64,000 bases of DNA, taken from JAIVGV01 sp036389335. Lineage in GTDB: Bacteria; Acidobacteriota; Blastocatellia; Pyrinomonadales; Pyrinomonadaceae. This document shows positions 45,421 to 54,460 of this stretch, in pieces. Numbering within the stretch: position 1 is the stretch's first letter; every line of letters starts with the position of its first letter. The stretch covers positions 16,628-80,627 of the forward strand of contig DASVQC010000066.1 of the NCBI GenBank assembly GCA_036389335.1. Reading direction: 5' to 3'. A program made the position numbers and the translations under genes. The notes under the pieces were generated by a model, which saw only the letters and a program-made list of their open reading frames with translations, searched no databases and had not been told where the DNA came from.

Positions 45421-48045
45421 TCAGTCGTTTGTTCCCGCGCCCCGCCGCGCCCCGGCGGAGAGCGCGTTCCAGAGGAAGGGGAGCGTGCCCCACGTCTGGC
45501 CGCGGTGCTGCGGGCGGAAGCCGAAGAGGACGACGCGCCCGCGCCCGAGGGCGACTTCGGCGAGCGCGATCTTCCCGGCGAGGTACTTCTCGCCGAGCAG
45601 CCAGCCGGAGCGCAGCACGTCGCGCTCACTGTAGCGCGCGACGACGCGCACCGACCTCGCGTCGTCGCCCGCGAGGTCGAAGGCCGAGCTGTTGATGAAG
45701 TAAGCGTCGGTCTCACGCGCCAGCCCGCGCGCCAGCGGGCTAGCCGTGTCAACGTCGAGGCGCAGGACGGAGCCGGGGCAGTAGAACTCGGACGAGCGCA
45801 CGCCTTCGAGGACGTTCTTGAGCGGCAGCTTGAAACGCTTGACGGCCAGCTCGGTCGCGGCGTCGAAGCAGACCAGCGTGCCCCCCTCTTCGACGAAGCG
45901 GCGCAAGGCTTCGACGCCCGCCTCCGTGATGCCGCCCGCGAACTCTGCGGGCGCGGTCTCCTTCGAGCGGCCCTCGACAATCTCCCTCATGCGCATCGAC
46001 GGCAGCACGATCACGTCGAAGCGCGCGCGCAAGTTTCCCGCGCGCACGTCCTTGTCTAAGAGCGATTCGTATTTGACGTTGAAGGTGTCGAAGACGTAGC
46101 GCGTCCAGCCCTCGTCCATCGAGCCCGTCCAGCTCTTGTAGAGCGCGAGGCGCGGCGCGTCTTGTCCGAGCGGGTTCGCGACGGGCGAGCCGGTGGCCGA
46201 CCTCGCGGCGAGGCCGAGATCGCGCCGCACGTCCGACTCGTCTTTGATCGGCGTCATGCGCCGCAGGCCCGCCGACTCGGCGACGGCGCGCACGAGCTTC
46301 GCCTCGACGCCCATCTGCATCGGCAGCGTCCAGCCCGCCACGTCGTAGGGGCGCTCGGCGGAACCGTTCGCCGTGCGGCGATCCGGGTAGACCTGCGGCT
46401 CGAAGAGCGCGAGGACGTTGGCGCGGTAGGGCTGCGCGAGCGGGACGAAATAGCTGCCCGCCGGAATCTCGTGCGCGCCGCCGTCCGAGGCGGTCTCGAT
46501 CTCAGTCACCTCGCGCGGGGCGGCGGGCCGCGCGTCGCGCTGCGCGGCAGATTGATCGCCCGGCTCGCCCTCGCGCGCGCGCGCGTCTTCGCGGACAGTC
46601 CTTCTCACGACGCGCTGCGTCGCCGTCTCGCCGTGCAGCTCGCGTTCGAGCCGGAACACCTCGACGCCCTGCGCCGTGAGCGCGCCGATCATCTTGGCGA
46701 CCGCCTCGTCGCGCCCCTGCCCGGGCGGGACGACGTAGCCGAGCGGGGCGTCCTTGGCGGACGCGAGGGCGAGCGCGCGCGCGCCGAGATCGTAAAAGTT
46801 TTTGAGGTATCGCGCGCGGAACTTCGCCGCCTGCGAGAGCACCGCGCGCGACGCGATCAATTCCATCCGCACGATGTCGCGCGCCCTCCACGTGCCGCCC
46901 GGCCACGGGTCGGGGAAGTTGGTCTGCGGCGACGCGGGCAGGGCCGAGTCCATGCCGCGCGTCGACGAGCGCGCGAGCTGTTCGCGCGTGACCGTGACGG
47001 GCGTCATCAAGCGCGCCGACGCGGCCTCGGTGAGGATGCCGATTGAGTTGTGGAAGTAGGGCGCGGTGCGAAACCCGCCGTGCCACCAGGTGTCGTAGAG
47101 CGCGTTCGTGACGACGCCCTGCACCCCCGCGGCCTGCTCGTCCGCCGCGATCTTGTGGCCGATGAGGCCGACCTCGCGCAGCAGGACGGGCGCGATGTGC
47201 GGGTTGGGCGGGTCGAAGAAGGGCGGGACGAAGAAGCGCGAAGAGGTCTGGCCCTGCTGGTGCACGTCGTAGACGATCTCGGGGAACCACTCCTTCCACA
47301 TGAGGCGCGTCAGCGACTGCGTCTCTTTCAAATTCAGCATGAACCAGTCGCGGTTGTCGTCGTGCCCGGCGTAGTGGTGGTAAATCTCCGGCGGCTCGGT
47401 GCCCTCGTAAGGCGTGCCCATCGTCTTGCGGTACCAGTCGGCGACGATGTCCACGCCGTCCGGGTTGGCGGAAGGGACGAGCAGCAGGATCGTGTTCTGC
47501 AAAATCTCGCGCGACTCTTCGTCCTGCGCCGAGGCCAGCTCGTAGGCCAACTGCATCGACATCTGCGAGGCGACGATCTCGGTCGAGTGGATCGAGCAGG
47601 AGATGACGACGACCGTCTTGCCCTCGCGCGCGAGTTGATCCCCCCAGTTTGCGCCCCCGTTTTTCGGGCCGAGGCGCGGGTCCGCGAGCCGCCTTTGAAT
47701 CTCTTGGTACTTCGCGAGATTGCGTATATTCTCAGGCGCGCTGATGAAGGCGACGATCAAGGGGCGACCGAGCGTCGTCTCGCCGACGGTCTTCACCTGC
47801 ACGCGGTCGCTCGCGTCGTCGAGGCGCGCGAAGTATTTCGTGATCTGCGCCCAGTCGGCGATAGTCCGGTCGTCGCCCGGCGCGAAGCCGAGCACGGACT
47901 GCGGCGACGGCGCGGCGTTCGAGGCGCTCGCGGGTTGGGCGCGCCTCGCCTGCCCGAGGGCGTCGCCCGAGTTGACGCCGGCGCGCGGCAGGAGCGAGAG
48001 GGCGAAGGCGGCGGCGAGCGCGAGACGGGGCAGTTGACGAGGCAT
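45421..48045 (-). CDS. Exported M14-family zinc carboxypeptidase
   Basis: 874 residues. Signal peptide LPRLALAAAFALSLLPRAG. The M14 core shows VVISCSIHSTEIVASQM (His and Glu zinc ligands), LLLVPSANPDGVDIVADWY and EIVYDVHQQGQTSSRFF (third His ligand). The C-terminal 400 residues include a probable glutamine-amidotransferase-like domain (FDVIVLPSMRMREIVEG). It is probably periplasmic. ATG 48045 has a GAAAGAGG site; the earlier ATG at 48081 has none. Confidence 0.87.
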   Translation of the reverse strand: MPRQLPRLALAAAFALSLLPRAGVNSGDALGQARRAQPASASNAAPSPQSVLGFAPGDDRTIADWAQITKYFARLDDASDRVQVKTVGETTLGRPLIVAFISAPENIRNLAKYQEIQRRLADPRLGPKNGGANWGDQLAREGKTVVVISCSIHSTEIVASQMSMQLAYELASAQDEESREILQNTILLLVPSANPDGVDIVADWYRKTMGTPYEGTEPPEIYHHYAGHDDNRDWFMLNLKETQSLTRLMWKEWFPEIVYDVHQQGQTSSRFFVPPFFDPPNPHIAPVLLREVGLIGHKIAADEQAAGVQGVVTNALYDTWWHGGFRTAPYFHNSIGILTEAASARLMTPVTVTREQLARSSTRGMDSALPASPQTNFPDPWPGGTWRARDIVRMELIASRAVLSQAAKFRARYLKNFYDLGARALALASAKDAPLGYVVPPGQGRDEAVAKMIGALTAQGVEVFRLERELHGETATQRVVRRTVREDARAREGEPGDQSAAQRDARPAAPREVTEIETASDGGAHEIPAGSYFVPLAQPYRANVLALFEPQVYPDRRTANGSAERPYDVAGWTLPMQMGVEAKLVRAVAESAGLRRMTPIKDESDVRRDLGLAARSATGSPVANPLGQDAPRLALYKSWTGSMDEGWTRYVFDTFNVKYESLLDKDVRAGNLRARFDVIVLPSMRMREIVEGRSKETAPAEFAGGITEAGVEALRRFVEEGGTLVCFDAATELAVKRFKLPLKNVLEGVRSSEFYCPGSVLRLDVDTASPLARGLARETDAYFINSSAFDLAGDDARSVRVVARYSERDVLRSGWLLGEKYLAGKIALAEVALGRGRVVLFGFRPQHRGQTWGTLPFLWNALSAGARRGAGTND

Positions 48046-48162
48046 CCCGAACCTCTTTCGAGAGTTTTGATCGAAGAACATTCAGAGCTGAGAAGCGGCG
48101 GCGCAGAGTCTATCACAGCCGCGCGGCGCGTCGCGCGCGAGGGGGCGCGGGGGCGCGACGTG

Positions 48163-48933
48163 ATGCTCACGCCGCTCGACCCCGACGCCCTGCGACCGAC
48201 CCTCGCGCGCAGGCTGCACCAGTGGTGGGTCTTCTTCGTCGCCGGGCTGTTGCTGTTAATCGTCGGGCCCCCCGTGATGACGGTCGCGTGGCTCGCGCGC
48301 CGCAAGGAGTGGGTCTACCCGTGGGCGATCTGGGGCGGGAAGGCGTGGCTGCGCCTGAGCGGGATGCGCGTCGTCGTCAGCGGGCGCGAACGCCTCGACC
48401 CCCACGCCACCTACATCTTCATCTCGAACCACCGCTCCTACCTCGACACCGCGACGCTCTTCGACTACATGGGGCGGCGCATCGGCCTGCTCGCCAAGAA
48501 AGAACTTCTCAAAGTGCCCATCCTCGGCACCGGCATGGGCTTCGTCAACATCATGGCGATCGACCGCACGAACCGCGAGCGCGCCATCGAGACCGTGCGC
48601 GCGGCGACCGAGCGCATCCGCTCCGGCGTCTCCTTCGGCGTCTTCGCCGAGGGCACGCGCGCGCGCCCCGGCGAGCTGCTGCCGTTTAAGAAGGGCGCGT
48701 TCCACATGGCGATCGACGCGGGCGCGGCGGTCGTGCCCGTCGCGATCAAGCACACGGACGTTTTGATGGGCAAGGGGACGGGCGTCGCGCGACCGGGCAC
48801 CATCGAGATGGTCATCATGCCACCCCTCTCCACCGCGGGGCTTTCGACCGCGCGCGAGGAGGACGTGGCGAAGCTCATCGCGGAGACGCGCGCGCAGATC
48901 GCCGCCGAGTTGGGCGCTTCTGACCCGCCTTAG
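48163..48933 (+). CDS. plsC: 1-acyl-sn-glycerol-3-phosphate acyltransferase
   Basis: 256 residues. An N-terminal membrane helix (WVFFVAGLLLLIVGPPVMTV) precedes the acyltransferase motifs: FISNHRSYLDTATLF (NHxxxxD), MAIDRTNRE, and GVFAEGTRARPGELLPFKKG (EGTR), then VVPVAIKHTD. It makes phosphatidic acid in the inner membrane. It is divergent from the M14 gene across a short intergenic region; ATG 48163 lacks a strong ribosome site. Confidence 0.92.
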   Translation: MLTPLDPDALRPTLARRLHQWWVFFVAGLLLLIVGPPVMTVAWLARRKEWVYPWAIWGGKAWLRLSGMRVVVSGRERLDPHATYIFISNHRSYLDTATLFDYMGRRIGLLAKKELLKVPILGTGMGFVNIMAIDRTNRERAIETVRAATERIRSGVSFGVFAEGTRARPGELLPFKKGAFHMAIDAGAAVVPVAIKHTDVLMGKGTGVARPGTIEMVIMPPLSTAGLSTAREEDVAKLIAETRAQIAAELGASDPP

Positions 48934-49232
48934 GAAATCCCGCCATTTCAATATTTAGGGCTCCGGTCGCCGGATAGGGCTTGCAACGGGAGGGTGATCT
49001 GTTGCATCATAAGACAGTTACTCCTTCTCTCGGCGTGTCAACGGTGATGCGCCCCCCGCCTCGGGATAGGCGACGGCGTTTGGATGGTTCGAGAGTAGGC
49101 TGGATTTCAACTTGGTAGAAGCCGCTCTCGTCAGAGCACCGAACGCGAGCCTTCGCTGGTACCGTTACTGCCGAAGTTAAACCCGCTTTGGAGGCTTCCC
49201 TAGATGCTCCGTTAGAGGAGAAGGATACACTC
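48934..49232 (+). promoter_or_regulatory. Long leader region before the RRM gene
   Basis: About 300 bases without a convincing gene. The composition is less GC-rich than the flanks. Just before the RRM start, a mini-ORF ATG CTC CGT TAG lies at about 49204 and an AGGAGAAGGA ribosome site follows. Long leaders are usual for cold-induced RNA-binding protein genes, so a structured 5' UTR is plausible, but I can draw no clear fold. Confidence 0.3.
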
Positions 49233-49643
49233 ATGTCAATCAAACTTTACGTCGGCAACCTCTCGTTCAACACGTCCAGCGAGGATCTCCGCGATCTGTT
49301 CGCCGGGGCGGGCACGGTCGAGTCGGCTTCGGTCGTCGAGGATCGCGAGACGGGCCGCTCGCGCGGCTTCGGCTTCGTCGAGATGTCCACGAAGGAAGAG
49401 GCGGACGCCGCCATCCAGCAGTTCAACGGCAAGGACTTCGGCGGTCGCAACCTGACGGTCAACGAGGCGCGCCCCCGCGAGGATCGCGGCGGTAATCGCG
49501 GCGGCGGCGGCGGCGGTCGCGGCGGCTTCGGCGGCGGCGGCGGCGGCGGTCGCGGCGGTTACGGCGGCGGCGGCGGCGGCAACCGCGGCGGCGGCGGCGG
49601 CTACGGCGGCGGCGGCGGCGGCAACCGCGAGCCCCGCTGGTAA
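49233..49643 (+). CDS. Glycine-rich RNA-binding protein with one RRM domain
   Basis: 136 residues. RNP2 is KLYVGNLSF, RNP1 is RSRGFGFVEM; together they make a complete RRM in residues 1-80. The C-terminal 50 residues are Arg-Gly-Gly repeats ending NREPRW, similar to plant and cyanobacterial Grp proteins. Probably an RNA chaperone, often cold-induced. A DEAD-box helicase gene follows, which supports a role in cold or RNA remodelling. ATG 49233 has a strong AGGAG site. Confidence 0.9.
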   Translation: MSIKLYVGNLSFNTSSEDLRDLFAGAGTVESASVVEDRETGRSRGFGFVEMSTKEEADAAIQQFNGKDFGGRNLTVNEARPREDRGGNRGGGGGGRGGFGGGGGGGRGGYGGGGGGNRGGGGGYGGGGGGNREPRW

Positions 49644-49674
49644 AGAGCCCCCGGAGGCGACCAGCGAATCTTTC

Positions 49675-49723
49675 CACAAAGCGTCTCTGGCAAAAACACA
49701 GGTTCAGCCGGAGACGCTTTGTG
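49675..49723. promoter_or_regulatory. 13-bp inverted repeat between the RRM and DEAD-box genes
   Basis: CACAAAGCGTCTC pairs exactly with GAGACGCTTTGTG across 23 bases and is followed by ATTATT. It could be an intergenic attenuator or a processing site separating the two genes. Confidence 0.55.
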
Positions 49724-49789
49724 ATTATTATGGCGACACACACAGGAAAGGGCCCTGAACGTCACAGGGCGACAGACAAGACAGACCTC

Positions 49790-51028
49790 ATGCAGACATT
49801 CTCTCAACTAGGACTCCTCCCGGCGCTCGCGCGCCGCTGCGAGTCACTCGAATACATCGCGCCGACCCCCATCCAGCAGCAGGCGATCCCCATCGTCCTC
49901 TCCGGCTCCGATCTGATCGGCTGTGCCGAGACCGGCACCGGCAAGACGGCGGCGTTCCTGCTGCCGACGATTCAGCGCATGGGCGAGAAGCCGCGCCCCG
50001 GCACGCGCGTCCTCGTGCTCGCGCCGACCCGCGAGCTCGCCTCGCAGATCGAAGGCAGCTACAAGGAGCTCGCCCCGAAGGGCAGCCCGCGCTGCGTCAA
50101 CGTCATCGGCGGCGCGAGCCTCAACGCGCAGCGCGACGCCCTGCGCCGCGGCGTCGGCGTCGTCGTCGCGACGCCCGGACGCCTGCTCGATCTCGTCGAG
50201 CGCGGCTGGGTCGATCTCGCGCACGTCGAAGTGCTCGTCCTCGACGAGGCCGACCGGATGCTCGACATGGGCTTCCTCCCGCAGATCAGCCGCGTCCTCG
50301 CGCTGCTCCCGAAGGAGCGGCAGACGCTTCTGTTCTCGGCGACGATGTCGGACTCCATCGAGAAGCTGGCGCGCTCGACCATGCGCTCGCCCAAACTCGT
50401 CGAGGTCAGCCCGCGCGGGCGCGCGGCGGTGACGGTCGATCAGAAGGCGTACCCCGTGGCGAGCGAGTCGAAGACGGCGCTGCTGCTCGATCTCCTGGAG
50501 CGCGAGCGCGAGAGCGAGAACTTCGAGCGCGTGCTCGTCTTCACGCGCACGCGACGCGCCGCCGAAAGGCTCTCGCACATCCTCGAAGCGCGCGAGCACA
50601 AGGTCAACCGCATCCACGCCGACCGCACGCAGCCGCAGCGCGAGGCGGCCCTGCGCGGCTTCAAGGAGGGCCGGACGCGCGTCCTCGTCGCGACCGACAT
50701 CGCCGCGCGCGGCATCGACGTCGACTCCGTCTCGCACGTCATCAACTACGACGTGCCGGAGCAGCCCGAAGACTACATCCACCGCATCGGTCGCACGGGG
50801 CGCGCCGGGAAGGGCGGTCGCGCCATCACGCTGGTGACGCCGGTCGAGGAGCTGTCGATGCGCGCCATCGAGCGTTTGACGGGTCAGGCGGTCGAGCGCG
50901 TGGTCGTGCCGGGCTTCGGGGGCGCGAGTTTCGGCTCCGCGTCGAGCGCGGGGAAGCCGGTCCGCGCGCTCAAGCGCACGGGCTCTTCGACCCGCCGGTC
51001 GTTCAGGCCGCGGCGCGCGAGCAGGTAA
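49790..51028 (+). CDS. DEAD-box RNA helicase, RhlE-like
   Basis: About 412 residues. Q motif FSQLGL...PTPIQQQAIP, motif I AETGTGKT, Ia LAPTRELA, II VLDEADRM, III FSATM, and C-terminal RGIDVDSVSHVINYD with HRIGRTGRAGKGG are all present. A basic Arg/Ser-rich tail (RTGSSTRRSFRPRRASR) follows. It unwinds short RNA duplexes in ribosome assembly or RNA decay. ATG 49790 is placed just before the Q-motif region; ATG 49730 is also open. Same direction as the RRM gene 150 bases upstream. Confidence 0.93.
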   Translation: MQTFSQLGLLPALARRCESLEYIAPTPIQQQAIPIVLSGSDLIGCAETGTGKTAAFLLPTIQRMGEKPRPGTRVLVLAPTRELASQIEGSYKELAPKGSPRCVNVIGGASLNAQRDALRRGVGVVVATPGRLLDLVERGWVDLAHVEVLVLDEADRMLDMGFLPQISRVLALLPKERQTLLFSATMSDSIEKLARSTMRSPKLVEVSPRGRAAVTVDQKAYPVASESKTALLLDLLERERESENFERVLVFTRTRRAAERLSHILEAREHKVNRIHADRTQPQREAALRGFKEGRTRVLVATDIAARGIDVDSVSHVINYDVPEQPEDYIHRIGRTGRAGKGGRAITLVTPVEELSMRAIERLTGQAVERVVVPGFGGASFGSASSAGKPVRALKRTGSSTRRSFRPRRASR

Positions 51029-51070
51029 CTTTTTCAAACGGGTAACGGACAGTCAGCAGGAGGGCATTTC

Positions 51071-51424
51071 GTGGAGAAGCAGACATACACGGTCGGCGAG
51101 CGCGTGGAGAAATTCTGCGCGCCGTGCGGAGAGGAGCGGGGGCACGTGGTGGCGTCGATCACCAAGCGCGGTCAGATCGCGCGCGTTAGCTGCCCGCAGT
51201 GCGGCACGCGCAGCACTTTCAAGAACGGCGACGCGGCGACGCGCCGCTCCCCTTCGAAGGCGGGCGCGCCCTACGACCGCGCGCGCACCTACCGCGCCGG
51301 CCAGTCGCTCACACACCCCGTCTTCGGCGAGGGCGAGGTGACGGCGGTCATCGAGCCGCAGAAGATCGACGTGCTCTTCCCCGACCGGATGCGGCGGCTC
51401 ATCCACGGGCGACCGCAGGGCTAA
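51071..51424 (+). CDS. Zinc-ribbon protein of unknown function
   Basis: 117 residues from a GTG at 51071 with an AGGAGG site. Two CxxC pairs (CAPCGEERGH, CPQCGTRST) form a probable zinc ribbon, followed by a linker and a compact C-terminal region (THPVFGEGEVTAVIEPQKID) typical of a small SH3-like domain. It may bind DNA, RNA or RNA polymerase. It sits between the helicase and desaturase genes. Confidence 0.7.
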   Translation: MEKQTYTVGERVEKFCAPCGEERGHVVASITKRGQIARVSCPQCGTRSTFKNGDAATRRSPSKAGAPYDRARTYRAGQSLTHPVFGEGEVTAVIEPQKIDVLFPDRMRRLIHGRPQG

Positions 51425-51462
51425 GGGCGGTCGCGCGCCCCCTACCTTCCCGAACGACGACG

Positions 51463-52305
51463 ATGCGGCAGGCGAAAGCGTCGGCAGCGGCGAGCGGCAC
51501 GAGGATCAACTGGAACACGTTGATCTTCATGCTCGTCTTCCACGCCGGGGCCGTCGCCGCCGTCTTCTTCTGGAGTCGTCAGGCCCTCCTCGTCACGCTG
51601 CTCCTCTGGTGGGTTTCCGGCAGCCTCGGCATCGGCATGGGCTACCACCGGCTGCTCACGCACCGCGGCTACCGGGTCCCGAAGCCGGTCGAATACTTCC
51701 TCGCCCTCTGCGGCACGCTCGCCCTCGAAGGCAGCCCCGCCCACTGGGTCGTCACCCACCGCATCCACCACGCCCACGCCGACGCGCCGGGCGATCCGCA
51801 CACGCCGCGCGACGGCGCGTGGTGGTCGCACGTCGGCTGGGTACTCGTCGGCACCGCGCAGCAGCACGACCGCGCCACGCTCGAACGCTACGCGCCCGAC
51901 CTCATGCGCGACGGCTTCTACCGCGGGCTGCTGAGTTGGTGGTTTCTGCCGCTCGTCTTGGTCGGCGTCGCGCTCGGCGTCGTCGGGGGCGCGGGCTGGG
52001 TGATGTGGGGCGTCTTCCTGCGCGTCACGCTCGGCCTCCACGCGACGTGGCTCGTCAACTCGGCGACGCACATGTGGGGCACGCGGCGCTTCAAGACCCG
52101 CGACGACTCGCGCAACAACTGGTGGGTCGCGCTCCTCACCTTCGGCGAGGGCTGGCACAACAACCACCACGCGCACCCGCGCGCCGCCCGTCACGGCTTG
52201 AAGTGGTACGAGATCGACGTGAACTGGTGGGGCATCCGCGCGCTCGAACTGCTCGGCCTCGCCAACTCCGTCAAGCTCGCGCGCGGCGGCGACGGGGCCT
52301 CCTGA
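51463..52305 (+). CDS. Membrane fatty-acid (acyl-CoA delta-9-type) desaturase
   Basis: 280 residues. Three His boxes: HRLLTH, HRIHHAHAD and HNNHHAHP, in the delta-9 desaturase order, with two pairs of hydrophobic segments (LIFMLVFHAGAVAAVFF, FLPLVLVGVALGVVGGA). It introduces a cis double bond into acyl chains to keep membranes fluid. Its position near an RRM protein and a DEAD-box helicase fits a cold-adaptation set, as an inference from neighbours. Confidence 0.9.
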   Translation: MRQAKASAAASGTRINWNTLIFMLVFHAGAVAAVFFWSRQALLVTLLLWWVSGSLGIGMGYHRLLTHRGYRVPKPVEYFLALCGTLALEGSPAHWVVTHRIHHAHADAPGDPHTPRDGAWWSHVGWVLVGTAQQHDRATLERYAPDLMRDGFYRGLLSWWFLPLVLVGVALGVVGGAGWVMWGVFLRVTLGLHATWLVNSATHMWGTRRFKTRDDSRNNWWVALLTFGEGWHNNHHAHPRAARHGLKWYEIDVNWWGIRALELLGLANSVKLARGGDGAS

Positions 52306-52350
52306 ACTCTCGGCGGCCCGGCGGGCCAGCCGTCGAAGTCGTGGGCGGTA

Positions 52351-52396
52351 AAAGCCCGCGCCCACCGTCGTCCGGACGACGGTGGGCGCGGGCTTT
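52351..52396. terminator. Perfect 46-bp palindrome, bidirectional terminator
   Basis: A 23-bp arm starting AAAGCCCGCGCCCACC is followed immediately by its exact complement, ending GGGCTTT. It lies between the convergent desaturase and the exported lipoprotein-sorting-like gene and can act in both directions. Confidence 0.8.
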
Positions 52397-52414
52397 CTTC
52401 GTGAACGGCTGACG

Positions 52415-53257
52415 TTAAGGCTTCTTCGGGGTGGGCTTCGGCTTCGGCGCGGCGTCGTCGATGATGTCGCCCTCTTCGACGATCTTCGAGGTGCCGCGCG
52501 CGCGCGCGAACTCCGAGAGCTTGACGCGGAAGCGGATGTGCACCACCTGACCGTTGGGGAACGTGAGCACCTCGTCGGAGGAGGTGTAGGTCGGGAACCA
52601 GTACTTGCCGTCGATCTGCTCGCGGTAGGTCTCGAAGGTGGGGAAGCGCTGCTTGCCCTCGGGCACGCCCTTGCCCCGCACCTTGACGACTTGCAGGTCT
52701 TCGACGTCCACCCAGACGCGCCCCTGAAAGAGTCGCACCTTCGTCTTCGGATCGGGCATCACCTTCGGGGCCACGTCGAAGACGTAGAGATCGAGTTCGT
52801 CGATGTGATCCTTGCCGGCGTAGGTGAAGTTGTATTGATCGATGTTGGAGGGTTCGAGCGCGAAGATCTGGACGCCGCTCAGGTCGTCGATGTCTTCGGG
52901 CGTGAGCTGGACTTCGGTGAGCGTGGGGACGGGGGCCAAAAGCACCTTCTCGTAGCGCTGGCCCTTGTCGTCGAAAGTGTAGCGCGAGACGCGGTAGAAC
53001 TCGCCCGTGATCTGCCCGCCCATGCCGACGGTCTGCACCACGGCGTCGCGCTTGAAGCTGTACTGGTTGAGCGCCACGCGGAAGGCCCGCTCCTTGCTCA
53101 CGAAGCTGCGGATGATGCGATCGACGTCGACGCCCGACGCGTCGACGCGGGCCGACGCCGACTGTGTCTGCTGGGCGCTCGCGCGCGGCGACGCGGCGGC
53201 GAGGGCGAGCCCGCACAGAGCCGCCGCGAGAAGGCTGTAGAAGCGTATCAGTCTCAT
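52415..53257 (-). CDS. Exported protein, LolA/outer-membrane lipoprotein-sorting-like
   Basis: 280 residues with a signal peptide (FYSLLAAALCGLALAAASPRA). The body (YRVSRYTFDDKGQRYEKVL, ALEPSNIDQYNFTYAGKDHI, RVWVDVEDLQVVKVRGKG, YWFPTYTSSDEVL) matches the half-barrel fold of LolA/LppX-like periplasmic proteins. It may carry lipoproteins or lipids. ATG 53257 begins the signal peptide; earlier codons are unlikely. The 224 bases upstream hold no gene. Confidence 0.7.
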   Translation of the reverse strand: MRLIRFYSLLAAALCGLALAAASPRASAQQTQSASARVDASGVDVDRIIRSFVSKERAFRVALNQYSFKRDAVVQTVGMGGQITGEFYRVSRYTFDDKGQRYEKVLLAPVPTLTEVQLTPEDIDDLSGVQIFALEPSNIDQYNFTYAGKDHIDELDLYVFDVAPKVMPDPKTKVRLFQGRVWVDVEDLQVVKVRGKGVPEGKQRFPTFETYREQIDGKYWFPTYTSSDEVLTFPNGQVVHIRFRVKLSEFARARGTSKIVEEGDIIDDAAPKPKPTPKKP

Positions 53258-53481
53258 AATCTTTATCTTTGAAACCTGACGGGGTTTGCATCCGCCGCGC
53301 CCGGCGGCGGCGCGCGACGCCGAGAGCGACACTCGCGGGAACACTTAAGATGCGACGGGGCGCGTAGCTGTTGCCACGCGAAAGTCGGCCCGAAGACGGG
53401 AGTCAGGAGTCCCAAGTCCGGGGCCGGAGGGTAAGGGCTTTCGCCTTCGACCGCGGGCGCTTAGACTCCGGACTCCGGGCT

Positions 53482-54318
53482 TTATTCCGCGAACCGAACT
53501 TCGACGCGGCGCGGGATGATGCCGCGCTCGGCGCCCTCGTCGAGCAGGCGTTGCACGGCCTCCCTGCCGCGGTCGGTGTAGTCGAGCGTCAGCTCGTTGA
53601 CCCACATCCCGACGAAGCGGTCGGCGGTCTGGACGTCCATGTCGCGCGCGAACTGCATGGCGTAGTCGAGCGCGTCGGCGCGGTGGTCGAGCGAGTAGCG
53701 GATGCTCGCGCGCAGGGCCGCCGAGACGCGGCGCATCAGATCGCCGCCCAAGTCGCGGCGGATGACGTTGCCGCCCATCGGCAGCGGCAGGCCCGTGCGC
53801 GCGTGCCACCACTCGCCGAGGTCTAAGACCTTGTGCAGCCCCAGCCGCTGGTAGAAGAGCTGCCCCTCGTGGATGAGCAGCCCCGCGTCCGAGCGGCCCC
53901 CGAGGACGTGATCGATGATCTTGTCGAACGGGACGACCTCGTACTCGAACTCGGGGCAGAAAATCCTGAGCGCGAGGAAGGCGCTCGTCAGCTCGCCGGG
54001 GACGGCGACCTTGAGGCGCGACATCTCTTCGGGCAACGCCCGCTCGCGCGCGACGACGATGGGCCCGTAGTTGTCGCCGATCGACGCGCCGTGCGGCAGC
54101 AGCGCGTACTTGTCGGCGACGTGGGCGTAGGCGTGGAAGCTCACCGCCGTCACGTCGTAGACGCCGCGCATCGCCTTCTCGTTCAAGGTCTGGATGTCTT
54201 CGAGGACGTGCTCGAAGCGCAGGCCGCCCGTGTCGAGCTTGTTGGTGGCGAGCCCGTAGAACATGAAGGCGTCGTCGGAGTCGGGCGAGTGCGCGACGGT
54301 GATGGTGCGTGTGGTCAT
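53482..54318 (-). CDS. mqnD: 1,4-dihydroxy-6-naphthoate synthase (futalosine menaquinone pathway)
   Basis: 278 residues. TITVAHSPDSDDAFMFYGL is the family hallmark, then VYDVTAVSFHAYAHVAD, VAVPGELTSAFLAL, LLIHEGQLFYQRLG and LPLPMGGNVIRRDLG. MqnD converts cyclic dehypoxanthinylfutalosine to 1,4-dihydroxy-6-naphthoate. The ATG abuts a heptad repeat array instead of a normal leader. mqnE lies 1.4 kb upstream on the same strand. Confidence 0.93.
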   Translation of the reverse strand: MTTRTITVAHSPDSDDAFMFYGLATNKLDTGGLRFEHVLEDIQTLNEKAMRGVYDVTAVSFHAYAHVADKYALLPHGASIGDNYGPIVVARERALPEEMSRLKVAVPGELTSAFLALRIFCPEFEYEVVPFDKIIDHVLGGRSDAGLLIHEGQLFYQRLGLHKVLDLGEWWHARTGLPLPMGGNVIRRDLGGDLMRRVSAALRASIRYSLDHRADALDYAMQFARDMDVQTADRFVGMWVNELTLDYTDRGREAVQRLLDEGAERGIIPRRVEVRFAE

Positions 54319-54321
54319 AAA

Positions 54322-54452
54322 TAGTCAGTAGTCCGTTGTCAGTTGTCCGTGCCCAGTTGCTTCGTAATCGTGATCGCGAGTCCTTGCATCAGCGAACCGA
54401 GTGCGCGGCACAACGGACGACGGACCACTGACTACCGACCACTGACGACGGA
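54322..54452. repeat. Inverted pair of heptanucleotide arrays upstream of mqnD
   Basis: The left arm at 54322-54356 has five heptads (TAGTCAG, TAGTCCG, TTGTCAG, TTGTCCG, TGCCCAG). The right arm at 54411-54452 has six of the complementary type (CAACGGA, CGACGGA, CCACTGA, CTACCGA, CCACTGA, CGACGGA). The loop is about 54 bases. The left array begins 3 bases beyond the mqnD start codon. Confidence 0.88.
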
Positions 54453-54460
54453 CGGGCTCT

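Noticed and set aside
49007..49243. Minus-strand ORF of 78 codons before the RRM gene
   Set aside because: No ribosome site or family, and it overlaps the likely promoter and leader of the RRM gene.
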